Source: Acetivibrio saccincola (GTDB lineage: Bacteria > Bacillota > Clostridia > Acetivibrionales > Acetivibrionaceae). Taken from it: a stretch of DNA of 64,000 nucleotides. The DNA lies in the NCBI RefSeq assembly GCF_002844395.1, contig NZ_CP025197.1, positions 2,728,001-2,792,000 of the forward strand, read 5' to 3'. Positions 43,004 to 51,991 of the stretch are shown here, one piece after another; the first letter of the stretch is position 1, and every line of letters begins with the position of its first letter. The translations under genes and the position numbers were made by a program. The notes under the pieces were generated by a model. The model was not told the DNA's origin. It saw only the letters and a list, made by a program, of their open reading frames with translations, and ran no database searches.

Positions 43004-45622
43004 TTATATGCTGTCGATAATTTTATCAAATTCTTCTATAATATTTTTATAGTTTTCAGTGTAGACACCACCACCCAGTGCCAGATGCGGCTTACCTCCA
43101 CCTTTTCCGTCAATATGTTTTAAAGCATTTTTAATTACCAGGTTGGCGTTGTATTTTTTTGAAAGAGGTTTGTCCACTGCTACAATAACCCTTAATTTAT
43201 CTTCTACTTTACATATAAAGCACACTATTCCCTTTATAATTTCTGAAATTCTTATTGCCTCATCCCGGATTTCATCTGAAAACCCGTCAAATATCTTTAC
43301 AAAATATTTCTGCCCACTTCCGGATGTCTTTGTGTTCTCTTGTATATCTGACTTGTCTAATGGTTTAAATTCTATAGTATCTTTCTTCTTAGGTGCTTTT
43401 AGCAAAGTATCAAGCTTTGATGCAACATTCTCTGGTGAAACCCTTAGCTTTGATGCAACTTCTTTTAATATTTTTATTTGGTTTTGTGTATATTCTATTG
43501 CTGTATTACCTGTAACAGCCGTAATTCTCCTGATTCCCCTTCCAACACTGCCTTCTGAGAGAATTTTAAAACATCCGATGTTACCGGTTGCACTGGTGTG
43601 GGTACCTCCGCAAAGTTCCTTTGATATTTCCCCAAACTGTACAACCCTTACACTGTCCCCGTATTTGTCACCAAAAAATGCCAAAACACCTTTTTGAATA
43701 GCATCGTTCAATGTTGTAATTTCAGTTGTAAGAGGAATGTTCATTTGTATATATTTATTAACCTGCTTCTCAACCTGTTCAATTTCTTCTTCTGTCATCC
43801 TGTCATCATACTGAAAATCAAATCTTAGCCTGTCTTCTTCAACTAAAGATCCAGTCTGACTTATAGTATTACCTAAAAGTTTTCTCAAAGCACTCTGGAG
43901 AAGATGTACACTAGAGTGGTTTGCCTGTATTTTTAATCTTCTCTCCTTGTCTATTTTCATTTCTACAGTTGAATTTACTCTTAAAATTCCCTCTTTTACA
44001 ACAACTAAATGTACGAAAACACCGTTATCATCTTTTTGTACATCCAAAACATCTGCTTTTCCATCAGGAGTTATAAACTCGCCAATGTCCGGGACTTGCC
44101 CGCCGCTTTCTGCATAAAAAGGAGTCCGGTCAGTTATTATCAGTGCCTTGTCCCCGGATTTGACACTGTCTGTCTTTTCACCATTTTTAATTATTCTAAG
44201 CACAGTCCCTTCACACTCATATACTTCATAACCTTTAAACTGTGTTTGTGGAATATCCTTCAGAACACCTTCCAATTCTTTCAAGTCTATTCCTCCCCCT
44301 TCTTTTCCACCGCCTGATGAAGGGCTTTTTGAAATCTCCTGATGCTTTTTAAATTCTTCTTTATACTCATCTATATTTACATTTCCACCTTTTTCTTCAG
44401 CATACTCTTGTATCAGTTCTATTGGTATTCCATATGTGGACACCAGTATAAAAGCATCCTTTCCACTAATTTCAAAGCTTTCCTTGCCAGTTATTTTTTC
44501 CAGTCTTTTAAAACCGTCTTTTAACACTTGCTGGAAATGTGTTCTTTCATTTTCAAATGTGTTTATTATATCTTCTTTATTTTGTTTAAAATGTGTATAA
44601 AAATCACTGTACTGTCCAATTACCTTTTCTAAAACAGAAACAAAATCGAATTCCTCCACCTTGGCCTTTAATGTCAGTGCAGCACATTTTCTGATAAGGC
44701 GTCTTGGTATGTATCCTCTTCCGTCATTGGAAGGCTTTATACCTTCAGAAAGAATAAATGAAGTTGTCCTTAAATGGTCAGCTATAATCCGCATAGCTTT
44801 CTGGCTTAAATTGCCTTTTGACTGCAGGGCAATTTCATCCATAATAGGTTTTAATAAATCTGTTTCATAAACAGAATCAAGTCCGTTTAAAACCATTGTC
44901 AGCCTTTCAAGGCCTGCTCCTGTATCCACACTTTTAAATTTCAGCGGGGTGTAAGTACCGTCTAAGTTTTTATTAAACTGCATAAAAACCCCTGCATTCC
45001 AAATCTCAATATATCTGTTTTTAGTGTCAAAATAGCCCCCTTCAACATACGCTTCCCCATGCTCATCACCGGTATCATAAAAAACTTCTGTACAAGGTCC
45101 GCATGGTCCTGTTTCACCAGCCGGTCCCCAAAAATTATCTTCAAATGGTTGAAATACTATGTGGCTTTTAGGAATACCAAGCTTTTCCCAAGCTCTAGCA
45201 GACTCATAATCAGGGGAAAGATTTAATTTTTCACATCCTTCAAAAACTGTGACGTATAGCTTTTCTTTAGGAATTTTAAATCCTTCCACCAAAAGCTCAA
45301 AGGCCAAAGCAATAGCTTTTTCTTTAAAATAGTTGTTTATAGACCAGCTGCCCAGCATTTCAAAGCTAGTCAAATGATGCCTGTCCCCTACTTCTTCAAT
45401 ATCAATTGTCCTGATACACGGCTGGATATTGCACAAATCTGAATTTGGTGGCTGGGCTTCCCCGGTAAAATATTTTTTCAAAGGAGCCATCCCTGAATTT
45501 ATGAACAATAATGTCGGGTCGTTGGTTGGTATTATTGAGGAACACGGTATTTTTAAGTGTTTTTTATTTACAAAAAAATTCAGGAAAATTTCTCTTATTT
45601 CCTTGCTTGTTATCTTAAGCAT
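43004..45622 (-). CDS. alaS: Alanyl-tRNA synthetase
   Basis: Charges tRNA-Ala. 872 residues with the class II catalytic core, the editing/SecRS-like domain (NHSSVHLLQSALRKLLG with HxxxH; CGGTHTSATGNIG with CxxxH zinc/editing ligands) and the C-terminal DHHA1 domain (GGGKPHLALGGG). The motif 2 region is divergent: RHHLTSFEMLGSWSINNYFK instead of the common RHHTFFEMLGNFSFGDYFK. The start is ATG at 45622, with GGAGG 8-9 nt upstream; the ATG at 45637 overlaps that site. No T-box leader was found, unlike many Firmicute alaS genes. A second, canonical alaS elsewhere cannot be excluded. Confidence 0.93.
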   Translation of the reverse strand: MLKITSKEIREIFLNFFVNKKHLKIPCSSIIPTNDPTLLFINSGMAPLKKYFTGEAQPPNSDLCNIQPCIRTIDIEEVGDRHHLTSFEMLGSWSINNYFKEKAIALAFELLVEGFKIPKEKLYVTVFEGCEKLNLSPDYESARAWEKLGIPKSHIVFQPFEDNFWGPAGETGPCGPCTEVFYDTGDEHGEAYVEGGYFDTKNRYIEIWNAGVFMQFNKNLDGTYTPLKFKSVDTGAGLERLTMVLNGLDSVYETDLLKPIMDEIALQSKGNLSQKAMRIIADHLRTTSFILSEGIKPSNDGRGYIPRRLIRKCAALTLKAKVEEFDFVSVLEKVIGQYSDFYTHFKQNKEDIINTFENERTHFQQVLKDGFKRLEKITGKESFEISGKDAFILVSTYGIPIELIQEYAEEKGGNVNIDEYKEEFKKHQEISKSPSSGGGKEGGGIDLKELEGVLKDIPQTQFKGYEVYECEGTVLRIIKNGEKTDSVKSGDKALIITDRTPFYAESGGQVPDIGEFITPDGKADVLDVQKDDNGVFVHLVVVKEGILRVNSTVEMKIDKERRLKIQANHSSVHLLQSALRKLLGNTISQTGSLVEEDRLRFDFQYDDRMTEEEIEQVEKQVNKYIQMNIPLTTEITTLNDAIQKGVLAFFGDKYGDSVRVVQFGEISKELCGGTHTSATGNIGCFKILSEGSVGRGIRRITAVTGNTAIEYTQNQIKILKEVASKLRVSPENVASKLDTLLKAPKKKDTIEFKPLDKSDIQENTKTSGSGQKYFVKIFDGFSDEIRDEAIRISEIIKGIVCFICKVEDKLRVIVAVDKPLSKKYNANLVIKNALKHIDGKGGGKPHLALGGGVYTENYKNIIEEFDKIIDSI

Positions 45623-45944
45623 TTCTAATTCCTCCATCTATAATAATCATCTTTTAATATTATTTTTTATAATTTTTTGTAATCTTTTAATTTTCTAATA
45701 TAATTTTCTGGCATAGTCCATCTGATACAATTAAAATAAATATCATGTCTGTAATAATAAATATAATACCACACCTAAGGGGCTGCTGTAAATAAAACAC
45801 CAATTAATGTATATGTAAAACTTAATTTTTTATTGCTAGTGGTACCATATTATTGTATACTATTTTTATGTATTATACTATTATTTTTAATAATATTTAT
45901 TATTGTTTTTGAATATCCTATTATTTTTAAAAGAAGGTGAAGAA
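45623..45944. other. Divergent alaS / purC spacer (322 bp)
   Basis: AT-rich; holds the purC promoter below. I looked for the conserved AGGGTGGAACCGCG-type T-box sequence on the alaS side and did not find it. Confidence 0.45.
45833..45861 (+). promoter_or_regulatory. SigA-like promoter of purC
   Basis: TTGCTA (45833-45838), 17-bp spacer, TATACT (45856-45861), ~83 bp upstream of the ATG. Confidence 0.45.
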
Positions 45945-46622
45945 ATGAAATTACTTTATAAGGGCAAAACAAAAGACGTTTACCAATTGGAAGACGGAAA
46001 TTATATTTTAAAATTCAAAGATGATATGACAGGAACGGATGGAAAATTTGATCCAGGTGCCAACACCGTTGGACTGACTATAGATGGTGCTGGTAAATCC
46101 AGCCTTAAGCTGACAAAAATGTTTTTTGAAATATTAGAGGAAAAAAACATACCTACCCACTTTATTGACGCAAATATTGAAGAGGCTACAATGACTGTAA
46201 AACCTGCAGCTATGTTTGGAAACGGGTTAGAAGTTATCTGCCGCTACAAGGCTGTAGGAAGTTTTTTGCGCCGTTATGGAATGTATGCAAAGGAAGGACA
46301 GGATTTAGATGCATTTGTAGAGGTAACCCTCAAAGATGACCAAAGGGGAGATCCACCAATAAGCGAAGATGCCCTCCATATGCTCAATATAGTAACCAGG
46401 GAAGAATATGCAAAGTTAAAGGATTTAACTGTTAAAATTTCTAATATAGTTAAAGAAGAATTGGCCAAAAAGAATTTAGAATTGTATGATATAAAACTGG
46501 AGTTTGGAAAAGTAAATGGTGAAATTGTATTAATTGATGAAATATCAGGTGGAAATATGAGAGTGTATAAAGACGGGAAATATATTGAACCTCTTCTTTT
46601 AGAAAAACTACTGCTGCAGTAA
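45945..46622 (+). CDS. purC: Phosphoribosylaminoimidazole-succinocarboxamide synthase (SAICAR synthetase)
   Basis: Purine biosynthesis: joins aspartate to CAIR using ATP. A 225-residue protein opening with KLLYKGKTKDVYQLEDG, the PurC lead motif, then LKFKDDMTGTDGKFDPGANT and the signature EVICRYKAVGSFLRRYG and LIDEISGGNMRVY. The start is ATG at 45945 behind GAAGGTGAAG; the frame is open to 45903 without a site. It stands alone here, outside a pur operon, flanked by terminators. No purine riboswitch upstream. Confidence 0.94.
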   Translation: MKLLYKGKTKDVYQLEDGNYILKFKDDMTGTDGKFDPGANTVGLTIDGAGKSSLKLTKMFFEILEEKNIPTHFIDANIEEATMTVKPAAMFGNGLEVICRYKAVGSFLRRYGMYAKEGQDLDAFVEVTLKDDQRGDPPISEDALHMLNIVTREEYAKLKDLTVKISNIVKEELAKKNLELYDIKLEFGKVNGEIVLIDEISGGNMRVYKDGKYIEPLLLEKLLLQ

Positions 46623-46635
46623 TGTTTTTTATAAA

Positions 46636-46681
46636 GCCCTAAAGGCTTGGATTTCATCATTTCTGCCTTTAGGGCTATTAT
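46636..46681. terminator. Bidirectional terminator between purC and the ZIP transporter gene
   Basis: Perfect 11-bp stem GCCCTAAAGGC / GCCTTTAGGGC (46636-46646 and 46665-46675) with an 18-nt loop, T/A-rich on both sides. Confidence 0.75.
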
Positions 46682-46700
46682 TCGGGGTTTATTATTTAAA

Positions 46701-47447
46701 TTAAAAAATTGCAAGCCCAACTAAAATTCCCAATATCAACCCCACATTTGCAAGGTGATTGTGCATATCATTTGCCTGCGGTACAAGCTCGTCATTGACA
46801 ATATAAATCATGGCTCCTGCTGCAAATGCTAAAGAACCACTTATAAAAACAGGGGATATTGCCAAAAATGCCATTCCAATTGCAGTTCCCACAGGAGTCA
46901 TTAGACCTGCAATAAGCACAAATAAAAATATCTTGCCAATGGGAACCCCTCCTGCCTTTAAAGGTCCTGCTATAGCCAAACCTTCCGGTATATTATGAAG
47001 GGCAATTGCAATTGCAATGGAAAGTCCTAATTTTGCACTTGCTTCTAAGCCTGCCCCGATTGCAAGCCCCTCCGGTATATTGTGAAGGGCTATTCCAAAT
47101 AAAATTAGATATCCCATTCTTTTCATTGAGTTTTCCAGTTCTTTGAATTTCTCTGGATTTTCCACCGATACGTCTTCTTTACCGGACATGTGGGAATGGG
47201 GAACAATGGTGTCTAATAGCCGCATCATAGCCGCCCCAAGTACAACTCCCACAACTGCACTTGTCATTGAACCTAAAGCTATCGCCTCAGGTATTAGTTC
47301 AAAAAGGGAAATTGCCATCATAATACCGCCGGCAAAACCCAAAAGTGTAGACAGAAGTTTATTGCCTGGTTTTTTTATTATAAATAATGCTACAACTCCT
47401 AAAACCGTTGAAGTACCGGCAAAAAAACTATAAAGTAAAGCTTCCAT
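46701..47447 (-). CDS. ZIP family divalent metal transporter (ZupT-like)
   Basis: A 248-residue membrane protein with eight predicted segments. Segment 4 has HNIPEGLAIGAGL and segment 5 HNIPEGLAIAGPL, the paired HNxPEG metal-binding motifs of the GufA/ZupT subfamily. A His-containing cytoplasmic loop (IVPHSHMSGKEDVSVE, ~81-96) is the usual metal-sensing variable region. Probable Zn2+/Fe2+/Mn2+ uptake. Monocistronic; the Shine-Dalgarno site is weak. Confidence 0.88.
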   Translation of the reverse strand: MEALLYSFFAGTSTVLGVVALFIIKKPGNKLLSTLLGFAGGIMMAISLFELIPEAIALGSMTSAVVGVVLGAAMMRLLDTIVPHSHMSGKEDVSVENPEKFKELENSMKRMGYLILFGIALHNIPEGLAIGAGLEASAKLGLSIAIAIALHNIPEGLAIAGPLKAGGVPIGKIFLFVLIAGLMTPVGTAIGMAFLAISPVFISGSLAFAAGAMIYIVNDELVPQANDMHNHLANVGLILGILVGLAIF

Positions 47448-47631
47448 AATTGTATTCAGCCCCTTTTACTTTATCTGAAGTAAAGACAAAAATTATATTT
47501 CCAATTTAATTATACCAACTTTATTTATATTAAAACATACCTTATTACAATTAAAATAGCAGACAGGCTTTTAAAAGCCTTAAAAAAGGGGCTGTAAGCC
47601 CCTTTTCCTTTTTTAACATTAACTTTTTAAT

Positions 47632-49659
47632 TTATCTTTGAACCGGGAATCTGTCTATAACTTCAAGAAGGTATCTGCTTAAAATTGTAGCATCAAGGGA
47701 ATCTACCACTCCGTCCCCATTTAAATCTGCATTGTTAAGATTTGCATTTTGCACAGGTATTTCTAATATATGTCTGTTCAAAAGTGCATAGTCTGAGGTA
47801 TTGATTATGCCGTCCCCGTTAATATCACCATATGACCCTGGTGGTGTCGGCTTAGGTGATTGTGTCGGTGTTGGCTGTGTTGATGGAAGACCGGTAATTT
47901 TTACATTGTCCACCATAAATGAACCTGAATTTGCATTCATTCCTGCAAAATGTATGGATATTATTTTATTTAAATCCAATCTCTTGTTGCCGTCTGCTCC
48001 CGGCGGCTGCCAGTCTGATCTTGGTGAAAACTGGCTCATAGGTATTTCAAGAGTAGTCCAGCTGTTTCTAGGACTTATTACGTATTCCCATTGTTCCCCG
48101 TCTTCACCTGCAATTGAACCTTCCTCTACCAACATAAGTCTTATTTGATTGCCTGTACCTTTGATATCAAAGGAAATTCCTGTTGCCTTTGATATATCGG
48201 TACCCACCATAACTTTTAATACTCCCCAGTATCCAGAAGCTGAACCACTGTAGCTTACATCCATTGCACTTCCACCGCCGTCTCTTACTCCTTTTGCTGC
48301 ACTAACTGATGCGCCTTCCCCGTCATAAGTTATCCATGTGAAAGCTCCTTCAAAATCGTCAATGAGAAGTTCCCCATCCTGTGTCGGAGGAGTTGATGGC
48401 GTTGGCTTTGGTGATGATGTAGGGGTCGTTGTAGGATATGGCGTTGATGGACCTGATCCGCCGGTATCTTCTAAAAGATTAGGGAAGTTACCGGTTAAAT
48501 ATAATAAAGTCATAAGTCTTAATGAGTTTCCATAGTAGTGATAATCCCCACCGTCTTTTACATTTATTGTTTCATTATAAAGTTCTTTTGCAAAATTTAG
48601 ATCTGAACCGGTCATTGTTGCTGAGGCTATAGGACCTATAAAAGTAGCATTATGGTATTGACCTGTTCTTGAACCCTGTATAGTATATCCATCCACTATA
48701 GCAGATGCACCGCCTTGTCTTTTAAAGAAATTAGCTATTAAGTCACAATTTTTCTTTGCCCTGGAATCCCCAAACCATGAGTAGTCAATAGCAGTTCTCC
48801 AAGGATAACGTGCTGCATCATAAGTATAGTTGTATCCCATACCACTTGCCTGGGTACCCTGTGCCGTACACCAGTCTGGTACAAGACCTGTACCGCCGTT
48901 TAGCCTGTTGATGCTGTCAACTATTTCATAACATTTGTCTGCAACGCTATTCCATCTGTTATCTCCTGTAAACTGCGCAAATATTTTGTACCATGCAGGT
49001 GCAAAATAAGAAGGATTGGTTACTTGTGAACCGCCCCATGTATCTCCTGGTTTTAATACGTTTGTACCACGTTCCACACAGTAATTGTATAAATTATTTA
49101 TTAACCTTTTTGCTTCTTCACCATAGTTAAATTTGCCGGAGCCCCACTTCTTGCTGGCAAATACCAATGCAAGGGCTATATCTTCATCTGCGTCTGTAGC
49201 ACAATCTTTTCCACCGGGTCCTACTATGTTTCCATTTCTGTCAATTTGCCATCCCATAAGACCATTTCCGTTGTGATATAATTTAACGTAGCTGTAAAAA
49301 TCATCAAAAAGTGCTTGATCGTCAAAATATACAGCCAGTATCATACCATATCCCATACCCTCTGATACGGTATCAAAATTTGAACCTGCATCTCTTTGTA
49401 CCCTTCTAAATCCTCCTGCACCGCTAGATGTTACGTAAGTAGCTTTCCAGTCTTCCCACTCTGCTAAAAGCATTGCATTAGCCGCCGCCTGGTCATCAGC
49501 AAGAGAGCTGAACCCGTATTTATAAGTTGCGTTGTAGGGAAATTTGGATGATGAGGCTTTTACCTCAGTAAGACCATTTCCGGTTAATACCGCAAACGAT
49601 GTGAATAACATTGCAAGTACCAATAAAAATGTACCTGTCTTCTTTAGTTGTTTCACCAA
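47632..49659 (-). CDS. Cellulosomal GH8 endoglucanase with CBM11 and dockerin
   Basis: A 675-residue secreted beta-1,4-glucanase. Signal peptide ~1-35. The GH8 domain (~38-395) is close to C. thermocellum CelA in motif content, with catalytic acid Glu100 in VSEGMGYGM and base Asp in RTAIDYSWFGD (~289). A Thr/Pro linker follows, then a CBM11-like domain (~428-590; LLIDDFEGAFTW, GYWGVLKVM, WEYVISPRNSWTTLEIPMSQF). A second Thr/Pro linker leads to a type I dockerin at ~610-672 (DINGDGIINTSDYALLNRHI, DLNGDGVVDSLDATILSRYL). GGAGG lies 7 nt before the TTG start at 49659; GTG at 49656 is an alternative. GH8-CBM11-dockerin differs from CelA, which lacks the CBM. Confidence 0.92.
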   Translation of the reverse strand: MVKQLKKTGTFLLVLAMLFTSFAVLTGNGLTEVKASSSKFPYNATYKYGFSSLADDQAAANAMLLAEWEDWKATYVTSSGAGGFRRVQRDAGSNFDTVSEGMGYGMILAVYFDDQALFDDFYSYVKLYHNGNGLMGWQIDRNGNIVGPGGKDCATDADEDIALALVFASKKWGSGKFNYGEEAKRLINNLYNYCVERGTNVLKPGDTWGGSQVTNPSYFAPAWYKIFAQFTGDNRWNSVADKCYEIVDSINRLNGGTGLVPDWCTAQGTQASGMGYNYTYDAARYPWRTAIDYSWFGDSRAKKNCDLIANFFKRQGGASAIVDGYTIQGSRTGQYHNATFIGPIASATMTGSDLNFAKELYNETINVKDGGDYHYYGNSLRLMTLLYLTGNFPNLLEDTGGSGPSTPYPTTTPTSSPKPTPSTPPTQDGELLIDDFEGAFTWITYDGEGASVSAAKGVRDGGGSAMDVSYSGSASGYWGVLKVMVGTDISKATGISFDIKGTGNQIRLMLVEEGSIAGEDGEQWEYVISPRNSWTTLEIPMSQFSPRSDWQPPGADGNKRLDLNKIISIHFAGMNANSGSFMVDNVKITGLPSTQPTPTQSPKPTPPGSYGDINGDGIINTSDYALLNRHILEIPVQNANLNNADLNGDGVVDSLDATILSRYLLEVIDRFPVQR

Positions 49660-49692
49660 TTTTATTCCTCCTTAAATTTAATTCTATTTTTT

Positions 49693-49776
49693 ACTTGCCT
49701 TTCAGTAATTGTGTGAAAAGTACAGTAAGTTTATGTAAAATACCATATTTTTCACACAACAATACCAAAATAGCAA
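49693..49776 (-). promoter_or_regulatory. Nested inverted repeats in the GH8 leader
   Basis: A perfect 11-bp pair (TTGTGTGAAAA at 49709-49719 and TTTTCACACAA at 49749-49759) lies inside a second 6-bp pair (ACTTGC at 49693-49698 and GCAAGT at ~49773-49778). It could be a regulator-binding site or a leader stem-loop, 50-115 bp upstream of the start codon. Confidence 0.45.
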
Positions 49777-49973
49777 GTTGAATTCATTTGCTATGATATT
49801 ATTTATGCTATGAGATTACTAAATGAGTAATTGCATTGAAAACATGAATGTATTGAAACGGATTAGGATAGAAAACGGCGACGAAAACTAAAAATATTGA
49901 TTATATAAAATCTCTTTTATTATTATATCAAATTAAAACTAACTTTTCAAAATTTTTTTTACAAAATTACCTA

Positions 49974-50008
49974 AAAAATATCCCGCTATTTTACAGCGGG
50001 ATATTTTT
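49974..50008 (-). terminator. Intrinsic terminator of the GH9 gene
   Basis: AAAAATATCCCGCT - loop - AGCGGGATATTTTT, 14-bp perfect stem with T run on both strands; 72 bp past the GH9 stop. Confidence 0.8.
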
Positions 50009-50079
50009 AACTTCAACATTTCATCCTGTATATACCAGATTCAGTATGTACCTGATTTCATGTAGTGTGCACCCGGTAT

Positions 50080-51915
50080 TTATCTGTTTCTTTCTACCGG
50101 AAATTCTGTTATCAATTCCATTAAATATCTTGTCATAAGTGTGTGATCCTGGGTATTTATATCGCCATCCCCGTTTACATCTGCTGCTTCAAGTGGAACA
50201 CTGAAACCATCAATTATTTCAAGTATGTATCTTCCCAATAAACTTATATCTATTGTGTTAACTACTCCATCGCCATTTAAATCCCCGTATAAAATCACCG
50301 GAGTATTGCCACCGCCATTATCATCGCCTAAATCCCTTCCGTCAGGCGGGAAATTTGGTGTAACACTCATAGATGAATTCCCAAAATATCTGTAAAGCCC
50401 AGCACATGCACCAACCAGTGCAGCATTGTAGTCTATTGCAACTTCATTATAAATATAATCACTTGTAACGTCTACATGGTTGTCACTTTGATCTGGACCA
50501 CCAACCAGCGCACCGTACAGTATATGTTTGTGCGGTGAAGGGTCTTCTGCATGGGTTGTACCTGATGCTGCCCTGTGGTGAGGGAATTTTACTGAATTAC
50601 TGCTGTATCCCACTATGTAAGAACGATTTAGAGGGTTTTTACCTAGTAGGTAGTCCATCTGTCCTCTTGCCCATTCACTGTATTTAGACGGCCTGTCACC
50701 GTTGGTGTGTTTGTCATATACCAAAACTGCAAGCTGTGTAGCTGTATTGTACCTTGCAGAACCCCAGCGGTCTAAAAATGCATATCCTGCCGGCGTGGTT
50801 TTAGCAACCTGCCCGCTCATCCAATTATCACCCAATAATTTTACCTGGCTCCAAAAATCTACTTCAGTCCACTGGTTCATGCCTGAAAGCTGTTTAAACC
50901 TGTCTTCAAACTTATTGCTGTTTTTGTCGTACTTGTCGTTTATTTCAGCTAAAATACAAGCTGTTCCAACCCACACATTATTCCAGCAATGTGTCCACCA
51001 TGGTGGTGCATAATAGTCATTATATTTAAAAGCTTCGTCCAAGTAAAAATCATCCTGAGTTGCTAAGTAAAGCCAAGCTGCAGCCCAGCAGTAATCATCT
51101 TTCCAGTCAGTTGAATCATAGTACATTCCAGGTCCATCTTTGTTAACTTCTTTTCTGTTTGAGTAAGCAAAGTCAAATAGGGCTTTTGCATAATCAAGGC
51201 TCTTTTGAGCATATTGAGGATCTTCATCTTTAAAGTTCATATAGTTTATTGCAAGGGAAGCCGCCGCTCCTGAAATACAGTCTGTGGAAGGCCGCTCTTC
51301 AGTAGCAAACCATCCTTTTCTAAACATGGTATCATCTTCAGGTGCATTCCAGTAGTTATGGTCTATATCCCCGTCTCCAACCTGATAGCAGTGAGCAATT
51401 ACCTTGCCTGAAGAATCCCTGAATGTAACTTTCATAAAATAGTCATTAAAATACCTTAAAATTCTCTTCATGTGAGTATCTTGTCCCAACTCTTCAAACT
51501 GCTCCCTAAATTCATAAAATCCCCACCCCAGTGTAGCTGCACTGTACACCTGAGGCATTCCGAATTTCACATGGTCACCGGCATCATGAAACCCTCCGGC
51601 AACGTCAACCGTCCCATCCCCGTCAGGGTCTAATATGCTTCTGTATCTGCTGATAAAACCACTTGACATGTTAGTGTTTGTTGAATCTAAAGGAAGTTTT
51701 GCATCGTAAGTATGACAGTTATCTCTCCAACTTAATAGACTATTATTTGAAACCTCTGTGCCACACATATTTGCATCATAGAAAAACATAGAATACTGAA
51801 GTGCCCTTGCATAGTCATATTGTGCCGAAGCGCTGCTTATCCCCCCTCCGGAAATAACTGCAGCTAACATGACAGCTAAACTTACAATCCAAGCACCTAC
51901 CCTTTTTTTGTACAT
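50080..51915 (-). CDS. Cellulosomal GH9 endoglucanase with dockerin
   Basis: A 611-residue secreted cellulase. Signal peptide ~1-31, GH9 catalytic domain ~33-520 starting YDYARALQYSMFFYDAN. GFHDAGDHVKFGMP (~108-120) holds the catalytic base Asp, PHHRAASGT is the GH9 His signature and YNEVAIDYNAALVG (~487) carries the acid Glu. No CBM3c or Ig-like domain is present, an architecture like C. thermocellum CelT. A type I dockerin at ~543-606 (DLNGDGVVNTIDISLLGRYI, DVNGDGDINTQDHTLMTRYL) follows a Gly/Asn linker. GGGGGAAAA supports the ATG. It lies 76 bp downstream of the LysM-GH18 gene and may be cotranscribed with it. Confidence 0.93.
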   Translation of the reverse strand: MYKKRVGAWIVSLAVMLAAVISGGGISSASAQYDYARALQYSMFFYDANMCGTEVSNNSLLSWRDNCHTYDAKLPLDSTNTNMSSGFISRYRSILDPDGDGTVDVAGGFHDAGDHVKFGMPQVYSAATLGWGFYEFREQFEELGQDTHMKRILRYFNDYFMKVTFRDSSGKVIAHCYQVGDGDIDHNYWNAPEDDTMFRKGWFATEERPSTDCISGAAASLAINYMNFKDEDPQYAQKSLDYAKALFDFAYSNRKEVNKDGPGMYYDSTDWKDDYCWAAAWLYLATQDDFYLDEAFKYNDYYAPPWWTHCWNNVWVGTACILAEINDKYDKNSNKFEDRFKQLSGMNQWTEVDFWSQVKLLGDNWMSGQVAKTTPAGYAFLDRWGSARYNTATQLAVLVYDKHTNGDRPSKYSEWARGQMDYLLGKNPLNRSYIVGYSSNSVKFPHHRAASGTTHAEDPSPHKHILYGALVGGPDQSDNHVDVTSDYIYNEVAIDYNAALVGACAGLYRYFGNSSMSVTPNFPPDGRDLGDDNGGGNTPVILYGDLNGDGVVNTIDISLLGRYILEIIDGFSVPLEAADVNGDGDINTQDHTLMTRYLMELITEFPVERNR

Positions 51916-51991
51916 TTTTCCCCCATCCTTTCAAAAATTCTCTTTACTTAATGTTATATATTATATTTTAATTGTAATATATTTTAATATC

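Larger units (their letters stand above)
49660..50079. other. Spacer between GH9 and GH8 genes (420 bp)
   Basis: Contains the leader structure at 49693-49776 and the GH9 terminator at 49974-50008. No consensus SigA promoter was seen for the GH8 gene, which leaves room for an alternative sigma factor such as SigI; I cannot call that from sequence alone. Confidence 0.45.

Noticed and set aside
45623-45902. T-box riboswitch upstream of alaS
   Set aside because: No conserved T-box sequence or anti-terminator was found.
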